A stretch of DNA of 27,516 bases from Irineochytrium annulatum (lineage: Eukaryota > Chytridiomycota > Chytridiomycetes > Chytridiales > Chytridiaceae). Position numbers and translations under genes: made by a program. The notes beneath the pieces are model-generated. The model did not search any database and was not told the DNA's origin. It saw nothing but the letters and a program-made list of their open reading frames with translations. Positions 14,501 to 24,832 of this stretch are shown one piece after another; position 1 is the first letter of the stretch, and each line of letters opens with the position of its first letter. The DNA lies in assembly GCA_027600665.1 (NCBI GenBank), contig JADGJL010000273.1, positions 1 to 27,516 of the forward strand, read 5' to 3'.

Positions 14501-15610
14501 TACGACTTTAAGATTCAATGTTTTTACCTTAATCCAGACCCCGCGTTGTAAGTAGAAGACCTTTGACTAAACGACTTTTCCGTCTCGACACACCGGAACT
14601 TCAAAAACTGCTCAAGACCAAGGGACGAGAAGTTAAACGCGGACATCAAGTTTCGCGAAAGCCCAGGAGTAATAACATGCGATGCCTAAAGACAAACATA
14701 AGAAACATGAAAACCTTGCGAGCCAATTAATGTACCTCGACTGAGTGCGCCAGTTGCGATATGATAGGATTCTCCAAAGGGTTGCATGAAGCCACAATTA
14801 TGCGACATACATCCGCGTTCCGTGCAAGCAGCCCCTCTCTTAATTGTCCGAACCGGATAACCGCCGGCGCGTCGCCATTTAGCAGCCTTCGCGGGGAAGC
14901 CTGACCCCAAGCAGAATATGCCGCCTTCTCAAATAACTTTTCCTCGGATATCTCGCCGCCAATTCCAAAGAGTTGTATGCGAAAGTGAGGTCGTGCGTCC
15001 AATTGATCAATATACACAGGATGATTTCCAATCACGTAAAAATTAGGAATCTGATATGACCCGCTCAGAAACTTGGCAACGACGCGCGGCTAGATTGCGG
15101 TAATGATAAGTCCCGATAAAACTTCGCAAGACATACGTCGTCGTGAACTCCGTAAACAACATACATCGGGGTAGCCCCCAGAATGCTGGTTCTTCTCTCA
15201 ATAAAGGTTGTGACGTCGGACAGACGCCGCGATTTAATCGTTTCGCGAAAAGCGCTTCCCTCCAGAGCGTTTAAGCCGGCGATCTCATCCGATGACAGAA
15301 GCGGAGACGCCCGAACAATCGCCTTCAAATGCCTTATCGCAAAGTTAGGAACAAAATGGGCAAAGCCACCTACTCCTCGGGCAGTGTATCGTAACTCTCG
15401 GAGTCTTTCGCAGGGATTAATTAACAGAGAGCATGCACATTGACCAACCCAAAAGCCCGAAGTCACCGCAATGAATCACGGCCGAGGCATTCTCGTCTCT
15501 GGCCAGCTGACCGACGAGAGATATGCGACCTTGGCCAGGTTAGACGGCGTCAAGCTGCGCGACTCCGTACCTCGGCAATTCGAGACACACAGCAATGAGG
15601 AGCGAGACAT
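11569..15610 (-). CDS. Metallophosphoesterase-like / RRM / tryptophan-repeat protein, 15 exons
   Basis: Exons (descending): 15610-15571, 15529-15449, 15404-15374, 15332-15137, 15089-14736, 14685-14528, 14488-14328, 14279-14134, 14068-13739, 13682-13590, 13545-13441, 13396-13357, 13304-13208, 13164-13014, 12963-11569. They total 1126 codons (1125 aa) with no frame conflict. Residues 1-320 resemble a calcineurin-like phosphoesterase: VIHCGDFG (31-38), VVYGVHDD (about 109-116), FRIQLFGIGG, and a later block where the usual catalytic His is replaced (IIVASCNPL). I think this is the fungal family annotated with DUF2433, from memory. Residues about 390-499 are acidic and disordered with four W motifs. 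An RRM follows at about 505-590 (IWVGNL as RNP2, PCAYVDI in the RNP1 position). The last 460 residues are low-complexity Gln/Pro/Ser with 21 spaced Trp. The exon 8/9 junction (acceptor near 14068) is the least certain, so two adjacent genes remain possible. Confidence 0.65.
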
Positions 15611-16114
15611 TCACGGGCCAGCAGATGCGAGTCTGAGCCCAGGCGGCCGATGGCGAACAGAGACGTCGAAGACGTACGAGCTTGGCACCAGAGAGGATGA
15701 ACTGCACAAGACTCCGCTCGAGTTGTCCGGAACAAACTCACGAAGTCGTCTTTTTGCAGCCACGATGCTGAGCAGTGTGCTGAGGCAATTTAACCATACT
15801 CCTTGCTGCTGCACCATAAAATGACCTAGAGGACGGTCCTTCGAGCCTGTTGGCCAAATTTTATGCCAATAAGAAGGAGAATATAAATACAAATAGCTTT
15901 GATTTTCTTATTTCATTCCTTCCTACGTATAGAAAAGGGCGTGTTGATTAAGATGCTTGCCACTTAGTTACCATCGAAAATGATGTGATGTGATGTCGAC
16001 TTAGTGATAGTAGTTCGTCAATTCTGGGGCTTGTAATCAAGCCTTTACTCGCTCTCTCTCCGACCATCGAACGTCTTCCTGAACCCGGCCCCGACCAGGA
16101 GATTGCTCTGTAAA
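15611..16114. other. Divergent intergenic region, 504 bp
   Basis: It lies between the minus-strand phosphoesterase/RRM gene and the plus-strand dynein light chain gene and presumably holds both promoters. A short GATGT triple repeat occurs near 15980-15996. I see no reading frame with family resemblance and no RNA gene. Confidence 0.5.
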
Positions 16115-16901
16115 ATGGACTCCGATTTCCAGTCCCAGGAGGATGTGAGTCGTCGCTGTGGACCAGCCTTTCCATGATTCGAGGTAGAAGCCGAGCGATG
16201 GAATGTCGGCCATCGGAGTCAGGAGCAGCCGAAGTACTTTTGGGCAGGCGGAGCATGAGACATGACTGAATTCTTTCTTTCATCCTGGTAGCCCGTGTCT
16301 GACGCCTCTTTGTCCAACTTGGACTTTAGAAAGCCTTCGTCGCCGAAGAGGTTAACAATGTCGTCAAGGAGGTCAATCCCCATTATACAATTCGGAATTC
16401 TTGATTTCTCATCGTCGGATTTTCATGTAGTCGATTGAAAACACAATTCAGAACGCCGCTTACCATCACAACAAAGTCTCGCAGTGGAACTCAAACATTG
16501 TCGAGCAGTGCCTGAAGAAACTTACGCAACTGAACAAGCCCTTTAAGTACATTGGTGTGTTTCTTTTATAAGTTATTTCCTTCACGCAGAAGCTTGTTTT
16601 ATAACATGTTCTTTCTACATGCTATAGTAACTTGCACGATTATGCAAAAAAACGGAGCTGGACTCCATGCGGCATCATCTTGCTACTGGGACGCGGGGAC
16701 GGATGGTTCGATATCCTGCCTTGCATCAGCTGTGTAACAGCAATCTGTCACATCTAACACCGCATTCCTCGGCGCAATTAGGGTGCACGACGTACAAGTA
16801 TGACTCGAAGACAATGTACGCGATCGTGAACGTCTACGGGCTTGCGGTTAGTTGTCACACCTTTTTCTACGCTCGTTGACAATATTCTTAACTAGATATA
16901 A
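16115..16901 (+). CDS. DYNLT1: Tctex-type cytoplasmic dynein light chain, 6 exons
   Basis: Tctex-1 light chains dimerise on the dynein intermediate chain and link cargo to dynein; in zoosporic organisms they also occur in flagellar dynein. Exons: 16115-16144, 16330-16371, 16431-16554, 16628-16705, 16782-16846, 16896-16901. They total 115 codons (114 aa), the family length. Diagnostic segments are [60 protein letters not shown] and [14 protein letters not shown], very close to animal DYNLT1. The first intron is 185 nt, long for this window, and the last exon encodes only Ile and the stop. The start [10 protein letters not shown] is the only ATG that splices in frame to KAFVAEEV. Confidence 0.94.
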
Positions 16902-17287
16902 AATTGCCGCCAATGTATATCTTGCTTCGTTTATGCTGGCATTTATTACTCTTCAACCCGCGTTGTCCTTAGAGACCTAGTCAGTGGAATTAATTTATTT
17001 ACACGATAAGATTGACACAACGATAGAGAACATTATAATAGAATATGTTTTGTTGATTTTTTTGAGATTGGAAAGCGCTCAAACGCTCGTTTTGAGCTCC
17101 TCAAGTCATTCTCTATTCAGTTCAGGGTTGTCATGCAGAAGTTTCGCACCGCGATGCCATACTTCTAGCGTTTATTTGTTTTTATACTCCCCATTACTTC
17201 CTAGTTGGTGCTTTGTCGAGACTTCGTCAGAAGCACCACGTGACGATTCCAACGTTCAACTATTGCACAAGCCTTTTGCATCCAAGC
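16902..17287. other. Intergenic, 386 bp, AT-rich
   Basis: This is downstream of the dynein light chain gene and upstream of the four-TM gene, so it should hold a 3' UTR and a promoter. An AT-rich segment lies at 16980-17080. Frames crossing it show no conserved features. Confidence 0.5.
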
Positions 17288-18042
17288 ATGTCATCCACAC
17301 CGTCTGGGACAACACCGGCAGCCGATGCGACGACGCCGCTGCTCCGAGAACACTCTGTGCGCCGCGTCCGTTCTGCTGATAACTGGTAGCAATATTGAAT
17401 ATGTGGCAGGGACTGATTAATTGCTAGGGAGGCGCCCCCAGCTGCCGACTCATTAGAAGATAAGGTTAGCGCCTACAGGTTCGGTGCGAGTTTGTCCTGG
17501 AAGGTATGAGGGTGCCCTTTGCTTCTCTTTGCTATGCATCTTCTTTGATGATTGAGCGACGGTATAAAATGACACGCTAATGCTTTTTTGTGGGCTGGAT
17601 AGGTCGGAGTTTCCTTCGGTTTTGCCGTTTTCCTTCTCCTTCTTACTTTACGTCTCCCCGCGCCATTGGGTAATTAGACTTGTTTTAGCAACTTCGGCTT
17701 CGTCACTTGCTAACGGCATTAATAGAGGTCGTTGTCGCTTACGCGACCACTTCCTTTTTGGTTTTAATTCATTCCGTTGCACTGCTGGCGGTGTCACTAC
17801 GGCTCGGCGCGTACAGACCTCATCATGTCCACACTCGCCCGAACTTCTTTTTCTCAAATCCCGTCAGCAAGATAAGAATTCATTTACCGACAGCCTGTTT
17901 TAGTGTGGGAAACCTGTGTACCTTCGTCATGGTGCCGGCAAGTTACGCGGTGGATGAACCTTACGCGCGATCTTTTGTGCCTGTAATCCTCATTGGGCAG
18001 GTGGCGCTTGCATGTGGCTGGTTCTCCTTGATTTTTTTGTAG
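17288..18042 (+). CDS. Four-pass membrane protein of unknown function, 4 exons
   Basis: I do not recognise this family. Exons: 17288-17385, 17428-17503, 17603-17669, 17726-18042. They total 186 codons (185 aa). A polar Ser/Thr/Pro-rich N-terminus (MSSTPSGTTPAADATTPLLR) carries a dileucine-like PLLRE element of the kind used for vacuolar or endosomal sorting, and is followed by RFGASLSWK. Four hydrophobic segments follow: VGVSFGFAVFLLLLTL, VVVAYATTSFLVLIHSVALL, LPTACFSVGNLCTFVMV and FVPVILIGQVALACGWFSLI. A loop, RPHHVHTRPNFFFSNP, lies between TM2 and TM3. Splice sites are clean (GTAGCA..CTAG, GTATGA..ATAG, GTAATT..ATAG) and all junctions keep frame. The protein stops right after TM4, leaving almost no C-terminal tail. 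An orphan or lineage-restricted gene is likely. Confidence 0.6.
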
Positions 18043-18260
18043 GGTTCGCTTGTTGTTCTACCTTTTGACTGTTTTTCTTTTCTTTGTCACGCTTCATGCC
18101 ACAAAAACAGTTCTGTTAATTTGGTACCTTTATTTACCCGCAAGTAACAAATACAAAATGATAACGAGAAAAACATGATGGTAATATGTTACTTTGAAAA
18201 TGATGTAGTCCAAGAACAAAGGAGAGCGAGATAGGAAACGAGAAACGAAAACTATGAGGT

Positions 18261-21200
18261 TCACGTGTTTTCTTGAACTCTCCCGTCCTTGGCATCGTCG
18301 TACGCACTGAAGTACCTATTCATCTCGACGCCCTCCACCTCATCCCCGTCGTCGTCGTCAATCACAACTTCCTCCTCCTCGTCGTAGAAGCCGATGTCAT
18401 CGTCAAGGTATTCTATCCCGGGTGAGGTGGCAGTCGGCGTTGGCAGAACGATGGTTACGTCTTTCCACGGAGACACCGGTTCGGTAGGCCGAGTCTCCGC
18501 TTCAGAATTCACACGCGTCGAGGACGTCTTCGAACTTTCCCTTAACCTGAGCGCGTTAAAATCAGACCAATCTGGACTACAATCTGGACTTAAGTCAACA
18601 TACCCATCCGCAAGCTCGCCCGACTCCGACTTCGTCCGGATGGCCTTCGCAGACGCTGATGACAGCAAGCCCGACGCAATGCTCATGCGCACCTGCTCCC
18701 TCCTCGCCCTCTTCGCAGCAATGGCTCGGCTCTTGTCAGCCCCACCCTCCTGCTCCCCGTCTCCTTGCGTCTCGGCGTTATCGGAAGGTCCCTCGCCAGA
18801 TTCCCACGACACCTGATGTTGCCCAACCGGCTGCGGCGGGTGGATTTCCGCGTGTTCCGCCAGTTGCTGATGCTCGGCCTCCTCCCGCTCGCGCTCGGCC
18901 CTCTCCACCTCCGCCTCGAACATCATTTGCCGTCGCAGGACGCTCGCTTTCTCATTCTCAGCCCTCTCCGCCCTCATCCTCACACGCTCCCTCATGACCT
19001 TGCTCCGATCGACGTCCTCCCAGCAGAACACCATCTCGTACTCGGCCATCATGAGCGTCAGGACGACGACAGGGATGCCGAGGGTGGGAGAAAAGACAAT
19101 GCCAACGTTTCGGACCGTCATCTTGTTCACATCCGAGCACTGGACGACCTTGATTAAGTGTGCAATAATAGCCCTCAGGAGCGCGTAGTTTGTCACGGGG
19201 AGGTTGCTGACGAGCCTCGAGAGCTCCGTAATGCGGTCGTCTCGATCCTGGAGGTCCGTGACGCGTAAAAAATCGCGATGGAGGTGCTTCGTTAGGACCG
19301 GAGTTTGTTGCTGCAGCTCCCTCAGGAACAGCTTCAGCAAACCCGCAATCGCGTGAACATCATATCGCTCGCCCGATCCCAGTAGGTCAACATCCGTCTC
19401 GTTGTTGAACCGCTCTTTCAGGTGCGTAATCTCGGACGCCAAGCCGGACAATCGGTAGAGCCCTTCCTCCTCCCAGGCTCTCATCGCATCCAGGTACTCT
19501 ATGCATCGATACACGACCGACGGCAGCTCGTACTGATCATTGATCCTCGACACAGCAACGCTCTGGTCCAGCGGTACGCCGAAGACTAGCCTAGAGGGGT
19601 CCGGCGGCGGCGCGGCGGCGTTGTTTCCTCCACCCCTCATCCCGGGCATCGCCTCCGCGGCCTTTTTCTTCCCCCAAGCGAACGCGGTCGTGATCCGCTT
19701 CGACGGACCTCCCCTCCTATCGTCACCCATGCCGCCAGGTGGACCCCCCGAGCCGCTCCTACCCGCGTTCAGCATCGCAGAGCCTGGGTTGCTCGCGGCC
19801 CGTCCTTGCATCCGGAGAGAATCCTCCGCAACAAACGGTGGTGGCGACTGCGTCATGATGCGGGCCATGTCGTCCACGGCGCCACGGCCGCGTCCGGACG
19901 GATCTTCTGGTTGGGTCATCATCGGAATAGGGGGGCGCGAGTTCGAGTGAGGGGCCACCTGCGGGTTGTTATTCTGCACGGGGAGTGGTGGTGGGCCGCG
20001 TAGAAGAGGAAAGGGATATGATGATTGCGGCGACTGGCTCGATTGAGTTGACGAGCTTTGCGGCTGCGATAGACTTGGACTATTCATCTGCGGGGCGTTA
20101 AGAGGTGAGGGCGGCATTGTTCCGTCCGCGTTCGCTACGCCATCCAAAAATTTCGGTCGATGTTCTGAGGGCGGGCCCACCATCGACGGATCGACGCGCG
20201 CTCCTGGCCGGCAGTGGAGTATTTGGTTCGAGATTGCGCGAACCCACTCGTCTCGGTCGATGTCGCTCTCGGCACAGAGCGTATGCCGCGCCACAACCTT
20301 CGACTCTGACGGAACGGCCTCTACAGCCCCTGTCGAGGGTCCGAAGGCGCCAGATTTGAACTCAACGATTGTAAAGGAGTGGTTAGACTTATTGTCACCG
20401 CCCCGGTCGGCGCTATTGCGTACGATCAGACAATTCTTTAACCGAACGGTCCCTAGCAGCTCGCGACCCTAAGACCGAAGTAAGTATTAAGGCAATAACA
20501 AGGTGAAATACCGTTGTATCATAATACTCCAACACACCAGGCCTGCATCTAAAGAATCTCGTCTTCCATCCTCCAAAACTCTTACCCTTCTTCACCAAAA
20601 ACCCCTCCCTTATCACCCCTTGGCCGGATGAATTCGTGGGCCGTGCATTCTCCTCTGAAGGCGGGTGGAAAGCCAACTCCACCGGGCTATTATTAAATCC
20701 GCGTGGAGGTGGGGTCGGGGAAGGTGACGCCGAGACGACGTTAGTCGACAAGAAGTCGATCACATCTCTAGAATCCGAAAGCACGTCCAAAACTCTTTGC
20801 AAGTACATCTCGAGCGCAACCTATAGTCGCCAATTTAACGGCTGTTCACATCTCCCACGCTGTACAAACCTTTCGCTGATCACTCTTCGCCGGGTTCATG
20901 GTAGAATACAAGCCCTTTTCCGGCGGCTTCCCAATCCGGCTTAAAAGCTGCCGATTCACCGACGCCTTTAGCTGCAGCAACCGGTTAGCGCCTTCCACCA
21001 TTTTCACCCGAATCATCCAATGAACACTAACCTTAGAATCCAACGTCACGACATCGGCATACACCTTCTCCACCCTCCACCCATCCGGACCCGTCTGCCC
21101 GCCCTTAACGCCAATCAAGAACACCACCGTCTCCTTGCTCTTCTCCCCTGTCAATATCGACGAGCTCAGGACCTGGATCTGCACGCCGTCCGTCGACTGC

Positions 21201-22718
21201 AAGAGGGGCAGGCCCGTGATAGACGCCTGCGACACGGGGCTAGTAGGCTGTGACCTCGGGCCACCGAGGTGCGGCCGGATAGGCCGAGGCGGGAGCGGCG
21301 GGGATGTGGCCCGTTGCAGTGCCGCGGGGACATCATCGGAGGCAGTTCTCAAACCGGAGTTGGGAGTGAAAGAAGGATCTTGCTGGATATCGACCGAATT
21401 TGATTGCGAGTTGCTGGATGTCCTTGGTGGTGTGGAGACGATATCGGACTGTGAACCGGAGACGAGAGAGACAGCGTCGACGGAGGGGCGGGGGCTCGTG
21501 TGGCTGCTGTATTGCGACATGGAGGGGCTGGTCGAGAGTGAAAGGCCGCGAATTGGCGCCATGAATGTGCTTGGCGGTGGCGCTGTTGTACTGGGTATCG
21601 GCAGCGGCTGCTCGTACTCTATGTCTTGCTTTGCGGGGACGGAAGGTGGTGGCGGAGAAATCTCAAGGGTGGGGGATGGGGTCGTGAAGCCCTAAATTCG
21701 CATAAGAGGGAGAGCACCAGACGATATAGGTTAGGATACATACTGGAGGAAGATTCATGGTCGCAATCTCGGTGATAGACGAAGACCGCGGCTTTATCGG
21801 GAACGTGATCGCAGCCGTCAGGCTCGGCCCGGTATTCGTGTCATCGATCGACATAGCCCTTTTCTGAGAGCTACTAGACCTCGACAGGCTGTTTGTCTCG
21901 CTGGGCGCGAACGAGCTCGTCCTCGTCGTAATTTTCACTCCGTTCACGGCGCTCTTCTCGACATCTAGATCCATGCCTTCGAACTTCCGCTGCATCATTG
22001 CCTCCCGGTCCCTCGCGCGCTGGATCTCCTCAATTTTCCGCCGTTTCTGAGCCTCACGCCGCCGGATCGCGCGGCTCACGCGCGGCTTGTCCCCCGCGTC
22101 CCCGTCCTCGCCACCGGCCTCATCGTCGTCCTCACCCTCGTCCTCATCCTCATCATCCACCGACTCGAACCCCTTCTCCGGAACGGCTGGCCGGTCGTCG
22201 TCCTCCTCTTCCCCGCCAGTTATCCCACTGGAAGGACTTCGGGGTTCCTCGGCGATCGAGCTCACGAGCCCGCTGGTTGCGAAGGACGGCAGGTCCAGCG
22301 AAATGTCGCTTGTCATAATCGAGTCCATCATCCTAAGCGCCGCCACGACGTCGTCCCCGACCGACGGCGACGGGATCAGGACCGACCCGGGTGTCTGGTT
22401 GTTGTCAGCTTTGGTCGGTGACGTTGGGGTGAGCCCGGTGCCGGCGCCGATCCGATCGCCCTGACCTCCCATCTCGCGGTTCTGCCGCTCTGGCGACGGA
22501 GATGGACTAGGCACCGTGAGGGCCATGGCGACGGTGGTGGTTGGTGACGTGCTGCTTGCCAGCTGTCCAGGTGCTACCCCTCCTCCGTTCCCGAGCTGCG
22601 ACTTCAGCTCCAGGATGATGGCCCGCTGGCGCTCGATGATCTTCCACAGCTGCTCATTCTGGGACTTCAGGTCGTTCCGATCCTTGAGGAGGTCGTCGTA
22701 GGCCTCGGCCTCCATCAT
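18261..22718 (-). CDS. BEM3: BEM3-like Rho/Cdc42 GTPase-activating protein (coiled coil, PX, PH, RhoGAP), 4 exons
   Basis: Bem3-type GAPs switch off Cdc42 at sites of polarised growth and bind phosphoinositides through PX and PH domains. Exons (descending): 22718-21744, 21691-20870, 20820-20512, 20468-18261. They total 1438 codons (1437 aa). The N-terminus is a coiled coil (DLLKDRNDLKSQNEQLWKII). A PX domain lies at about 495-630 (WRVEKVYADVVTLDSKV to LEMYLQRVLDVL). A PH domain lies at about 665-785 (REGFLVKKGKSFGGWKTRFF). The RhoGAP domain is at about 995-1190, with the arginine finger in EEEGLYRLSG, LKLFLRELQ and NKMTVRNVGIVFSPTLG. The tail is acidic (YDEEEEVVIDDDDGDEVEG). The start is the first ATG of the coiled-coil frame, but the frame stays open about 36 codons upstream, only 124 bp from the kinesin stop. 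Confidence 0.9.
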
Positions 22719-22844
22719 CGACTGTCGATGACGGCCAAGGAGGTGTGTAACACACTGATGTATTTCTGGGTGACGATTCAAGCCGGTAGCGGCGCCGAAA
22801 CCAACTTCAGTCTTGCACGTACACTTCCAATATGTTGATTACTA

Positions 22845-24490
22845 TTACAACTGCTTACTCTCCTGCTTACTGTCCATTTTACTGTCAACATGCGTATCCA
22901 CCACCGGCGCCACGTCGACGCGCCCCGACCTTCGCGGCCTGCAGCCGACACACTCCCGCCACTTCTTTTTCGGCGCCGTCTGCGTCCCCGATTCCCCGAC
23001 CGCCAACACATCGGTCTGCATCGACGACGATTTCAATGAAGCGGTAGCGGCGGTATTTGTGGAGATGGCGTTAGTGACAGCATCAGCGGAGACCGCGCGG
23101 GGCGTGACAAGGTTACTGACCTTGGCGCCTCCGCCGCCTCCGCCACAGCCGTGCTTTCTCGCGCAGTCCTCCAGCTGGGCTTTCAAGGCCGCGACCTCGG
23201 CCTCGAGCTGCATAATTCGGAGGATGTTATGGTCGACGTTCATGGTCGCGTTGTTGACGACTTTCTTGGCGCGCTCAGCGAACCGTAAGGTCGACATGGA
23301 TTCTTGATACTTTTAAGGTCATTAATGCACGGATATCCGCAAGTCTCCTCACGTTCTTCGCCGTCGGTGTCGCGCATGTCAGCATCAGCGTGTACGCATT
23401 CCCGCCCAACGAGTCGCTCAGCAGGTAAGTCAGCTTGGAGTCCCGATACGGAACATGGTGCGTCCCGGGTGTCGTCAGAGCCGATATTACATTCCCGAGC
23501 GAGCTTAACGATAGATTGATCGCCGCTCCCTCCTTCAACCTCTGTCCTTGCGCGCCAGTCGACTCCGCCCGCTCACTACCCGCCAAGTCGATCAGATGAA
23601 TCTTGGACCTCTTTCTCCGTATGGCCGAATCCCCCGCTTCGAAGGACTTTGGCGGTGCTGTCGTCCCGGTCCCCGTCGCGCCCAACACTTGATCGATGGT
23701 CAGCGTCAGAACCGAATGACTTCTCGACGAGACCTCGTTCATGTTCGTCTCCGCGACGGTGCGGTTTTTCGTCCCCGTCGTAATAATCTTCAACAGGTCG
23801 GCCGCCGACGTAACGGCCACCTCGCTGAGCCCCTGAACGTAAAGATCTTTTCCAGACAACGAGTCCGGGTCCATGCGGATCTTCAGCTCCTGACCGATCG
23901 CGTGATCCTTCGCGACGAGCAAGTCGTTCAATGCCTCATTGTAGATCTCCAAGTACGACACTTTAAGAAAGCACTCCGTGTGCAGCCCGTCCTTATCCGG
24001 CCTCTTCACTTCCTCAATATGCCTGCAAATCTGATCCGCGACCCTGGGTATAATCCCCCTCTCGCCCTCGCTCGTCCCAGCTCCCCCGCTCATGCTGTAA
24101 GTCTTTCCGCTGGCCGTCTGCCCGTAGGCGAAGATGCATCCATTAAAGCCCTCGAGGCACTTTGAAATCAGCGGCTCCACCATGGTCGTGTAGACGGTCG
24201 TCTGGTCGGCGCTCATGGGGAAGGCAGCGTCGAAGTTGAAGGTTTTTTTTGGCTTCTTCCCCTCCGGATCCGTGATCACGACGTCCTTCCCTTGGTCACC
24301 CACGGCAATGCACAGCTCGGTCTGGCTGTTGCGGTAGGTCGGAATATTCCGTATCCGCACGCACACCTGTACAGAATAGAAGTCAGTTGAAAAGGCCATG
24401 TGGCAGCCATCGTCAGTCCCAAACCTTCACTGCTTGATTGTTGGCATCCTGAGCCTGTGGTGGGGCCGGTGACGTCGATCGGGTCACCAT
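22845..24490 (-). CDS. Short kinesin motor protein, 3 exons
   Basis: A microtubule plus-end type ATPase motor with an N-terminal motor domain. Exons (descending): 24490-24425, 24366-23353, 23309-22845. They total 515 codons (514 aa). Exon 1 gives MVTRSTSPAPPQAQDANNQA and joins exon 2 as VKVCVRIRNIP. Motor motifs are P-loop AYGQTASGKTYSM, switch I NMNEVSSRSHSVL, switch II LIDLAGSERAEST, NLSLSSLGNVISAL, and YQESMSTLRFAERAKKV across the last junction. After the neck there is only a short coil (ILRIMQLEAEVAALKAQLED) and about 110 low-complexity residues ending DSKMDSKQESKQL. Most kinesins have a long stalk, so this one is short or its 3' end is incomplete. I cannot assign a subfamily. It lies 124 bp upstream of the BEM3-like gene on the same strand. 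Confidence 0.88.
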
Positions 24491-24832
24491 AGCGAGGACT
24501 TCAACCTGGACAACTGGGGAGTTACCTCAAAAACGCCCATGTCAAAACTGGCCTTCACGCTGCACCAGACCTCAACCCAACAACACTAAATTCATCGTAA
24601 TCGTGGTGGATGATGCTGGCGACGGATAGTGGCCTGAGTAGGATTTCGACGTGGCGTGCCCATCGTGAGGCGAGAGTTGGACCATCGAAATGACATATTC
24701 CAACTGTGATGGAGGTCGATGAAGTTGGAAATTATCACTAAAGAGAGAAACGGTGATTCGAAGCAGAGTGATAGATCGTAATACCGTAAGTGCCCTGCAG
24801 AATAAAATCATATTTATGGAGTCCGGTCGCCA
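24491..24832. other. Divergent intergenic region, possibly holding a 5' exon of the RNase H-like gene
   Basis: It lies between the kinesin start and the next plus-strand gene. A GTAAGT donor at about 24785 and a TTCAG acceptor ending at 24856 would splice an upstream frame (LSLKRETVIRSRVIDRNT) in phase onto TLHHFVYHAMIFSAAM. If that is real, the RNase H-like gene starts further upstream than listed. I found no clear start codon for such an exon. Confidence 0.35.

Noticed and set aside
15948..16283. Minus-strand 111-codon open frame overlapping the dynein light chain
   Set aside because: It overlaps exon 1 and intron 1 of a clearly conserved gene and shows no family resemblance.
23548..24165. 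Plus-strand 205-codon open frame
   Set aside because: It is the antisense shadow of the kinesin motor exon, which carries all the kinesin motifs on the minus strand.
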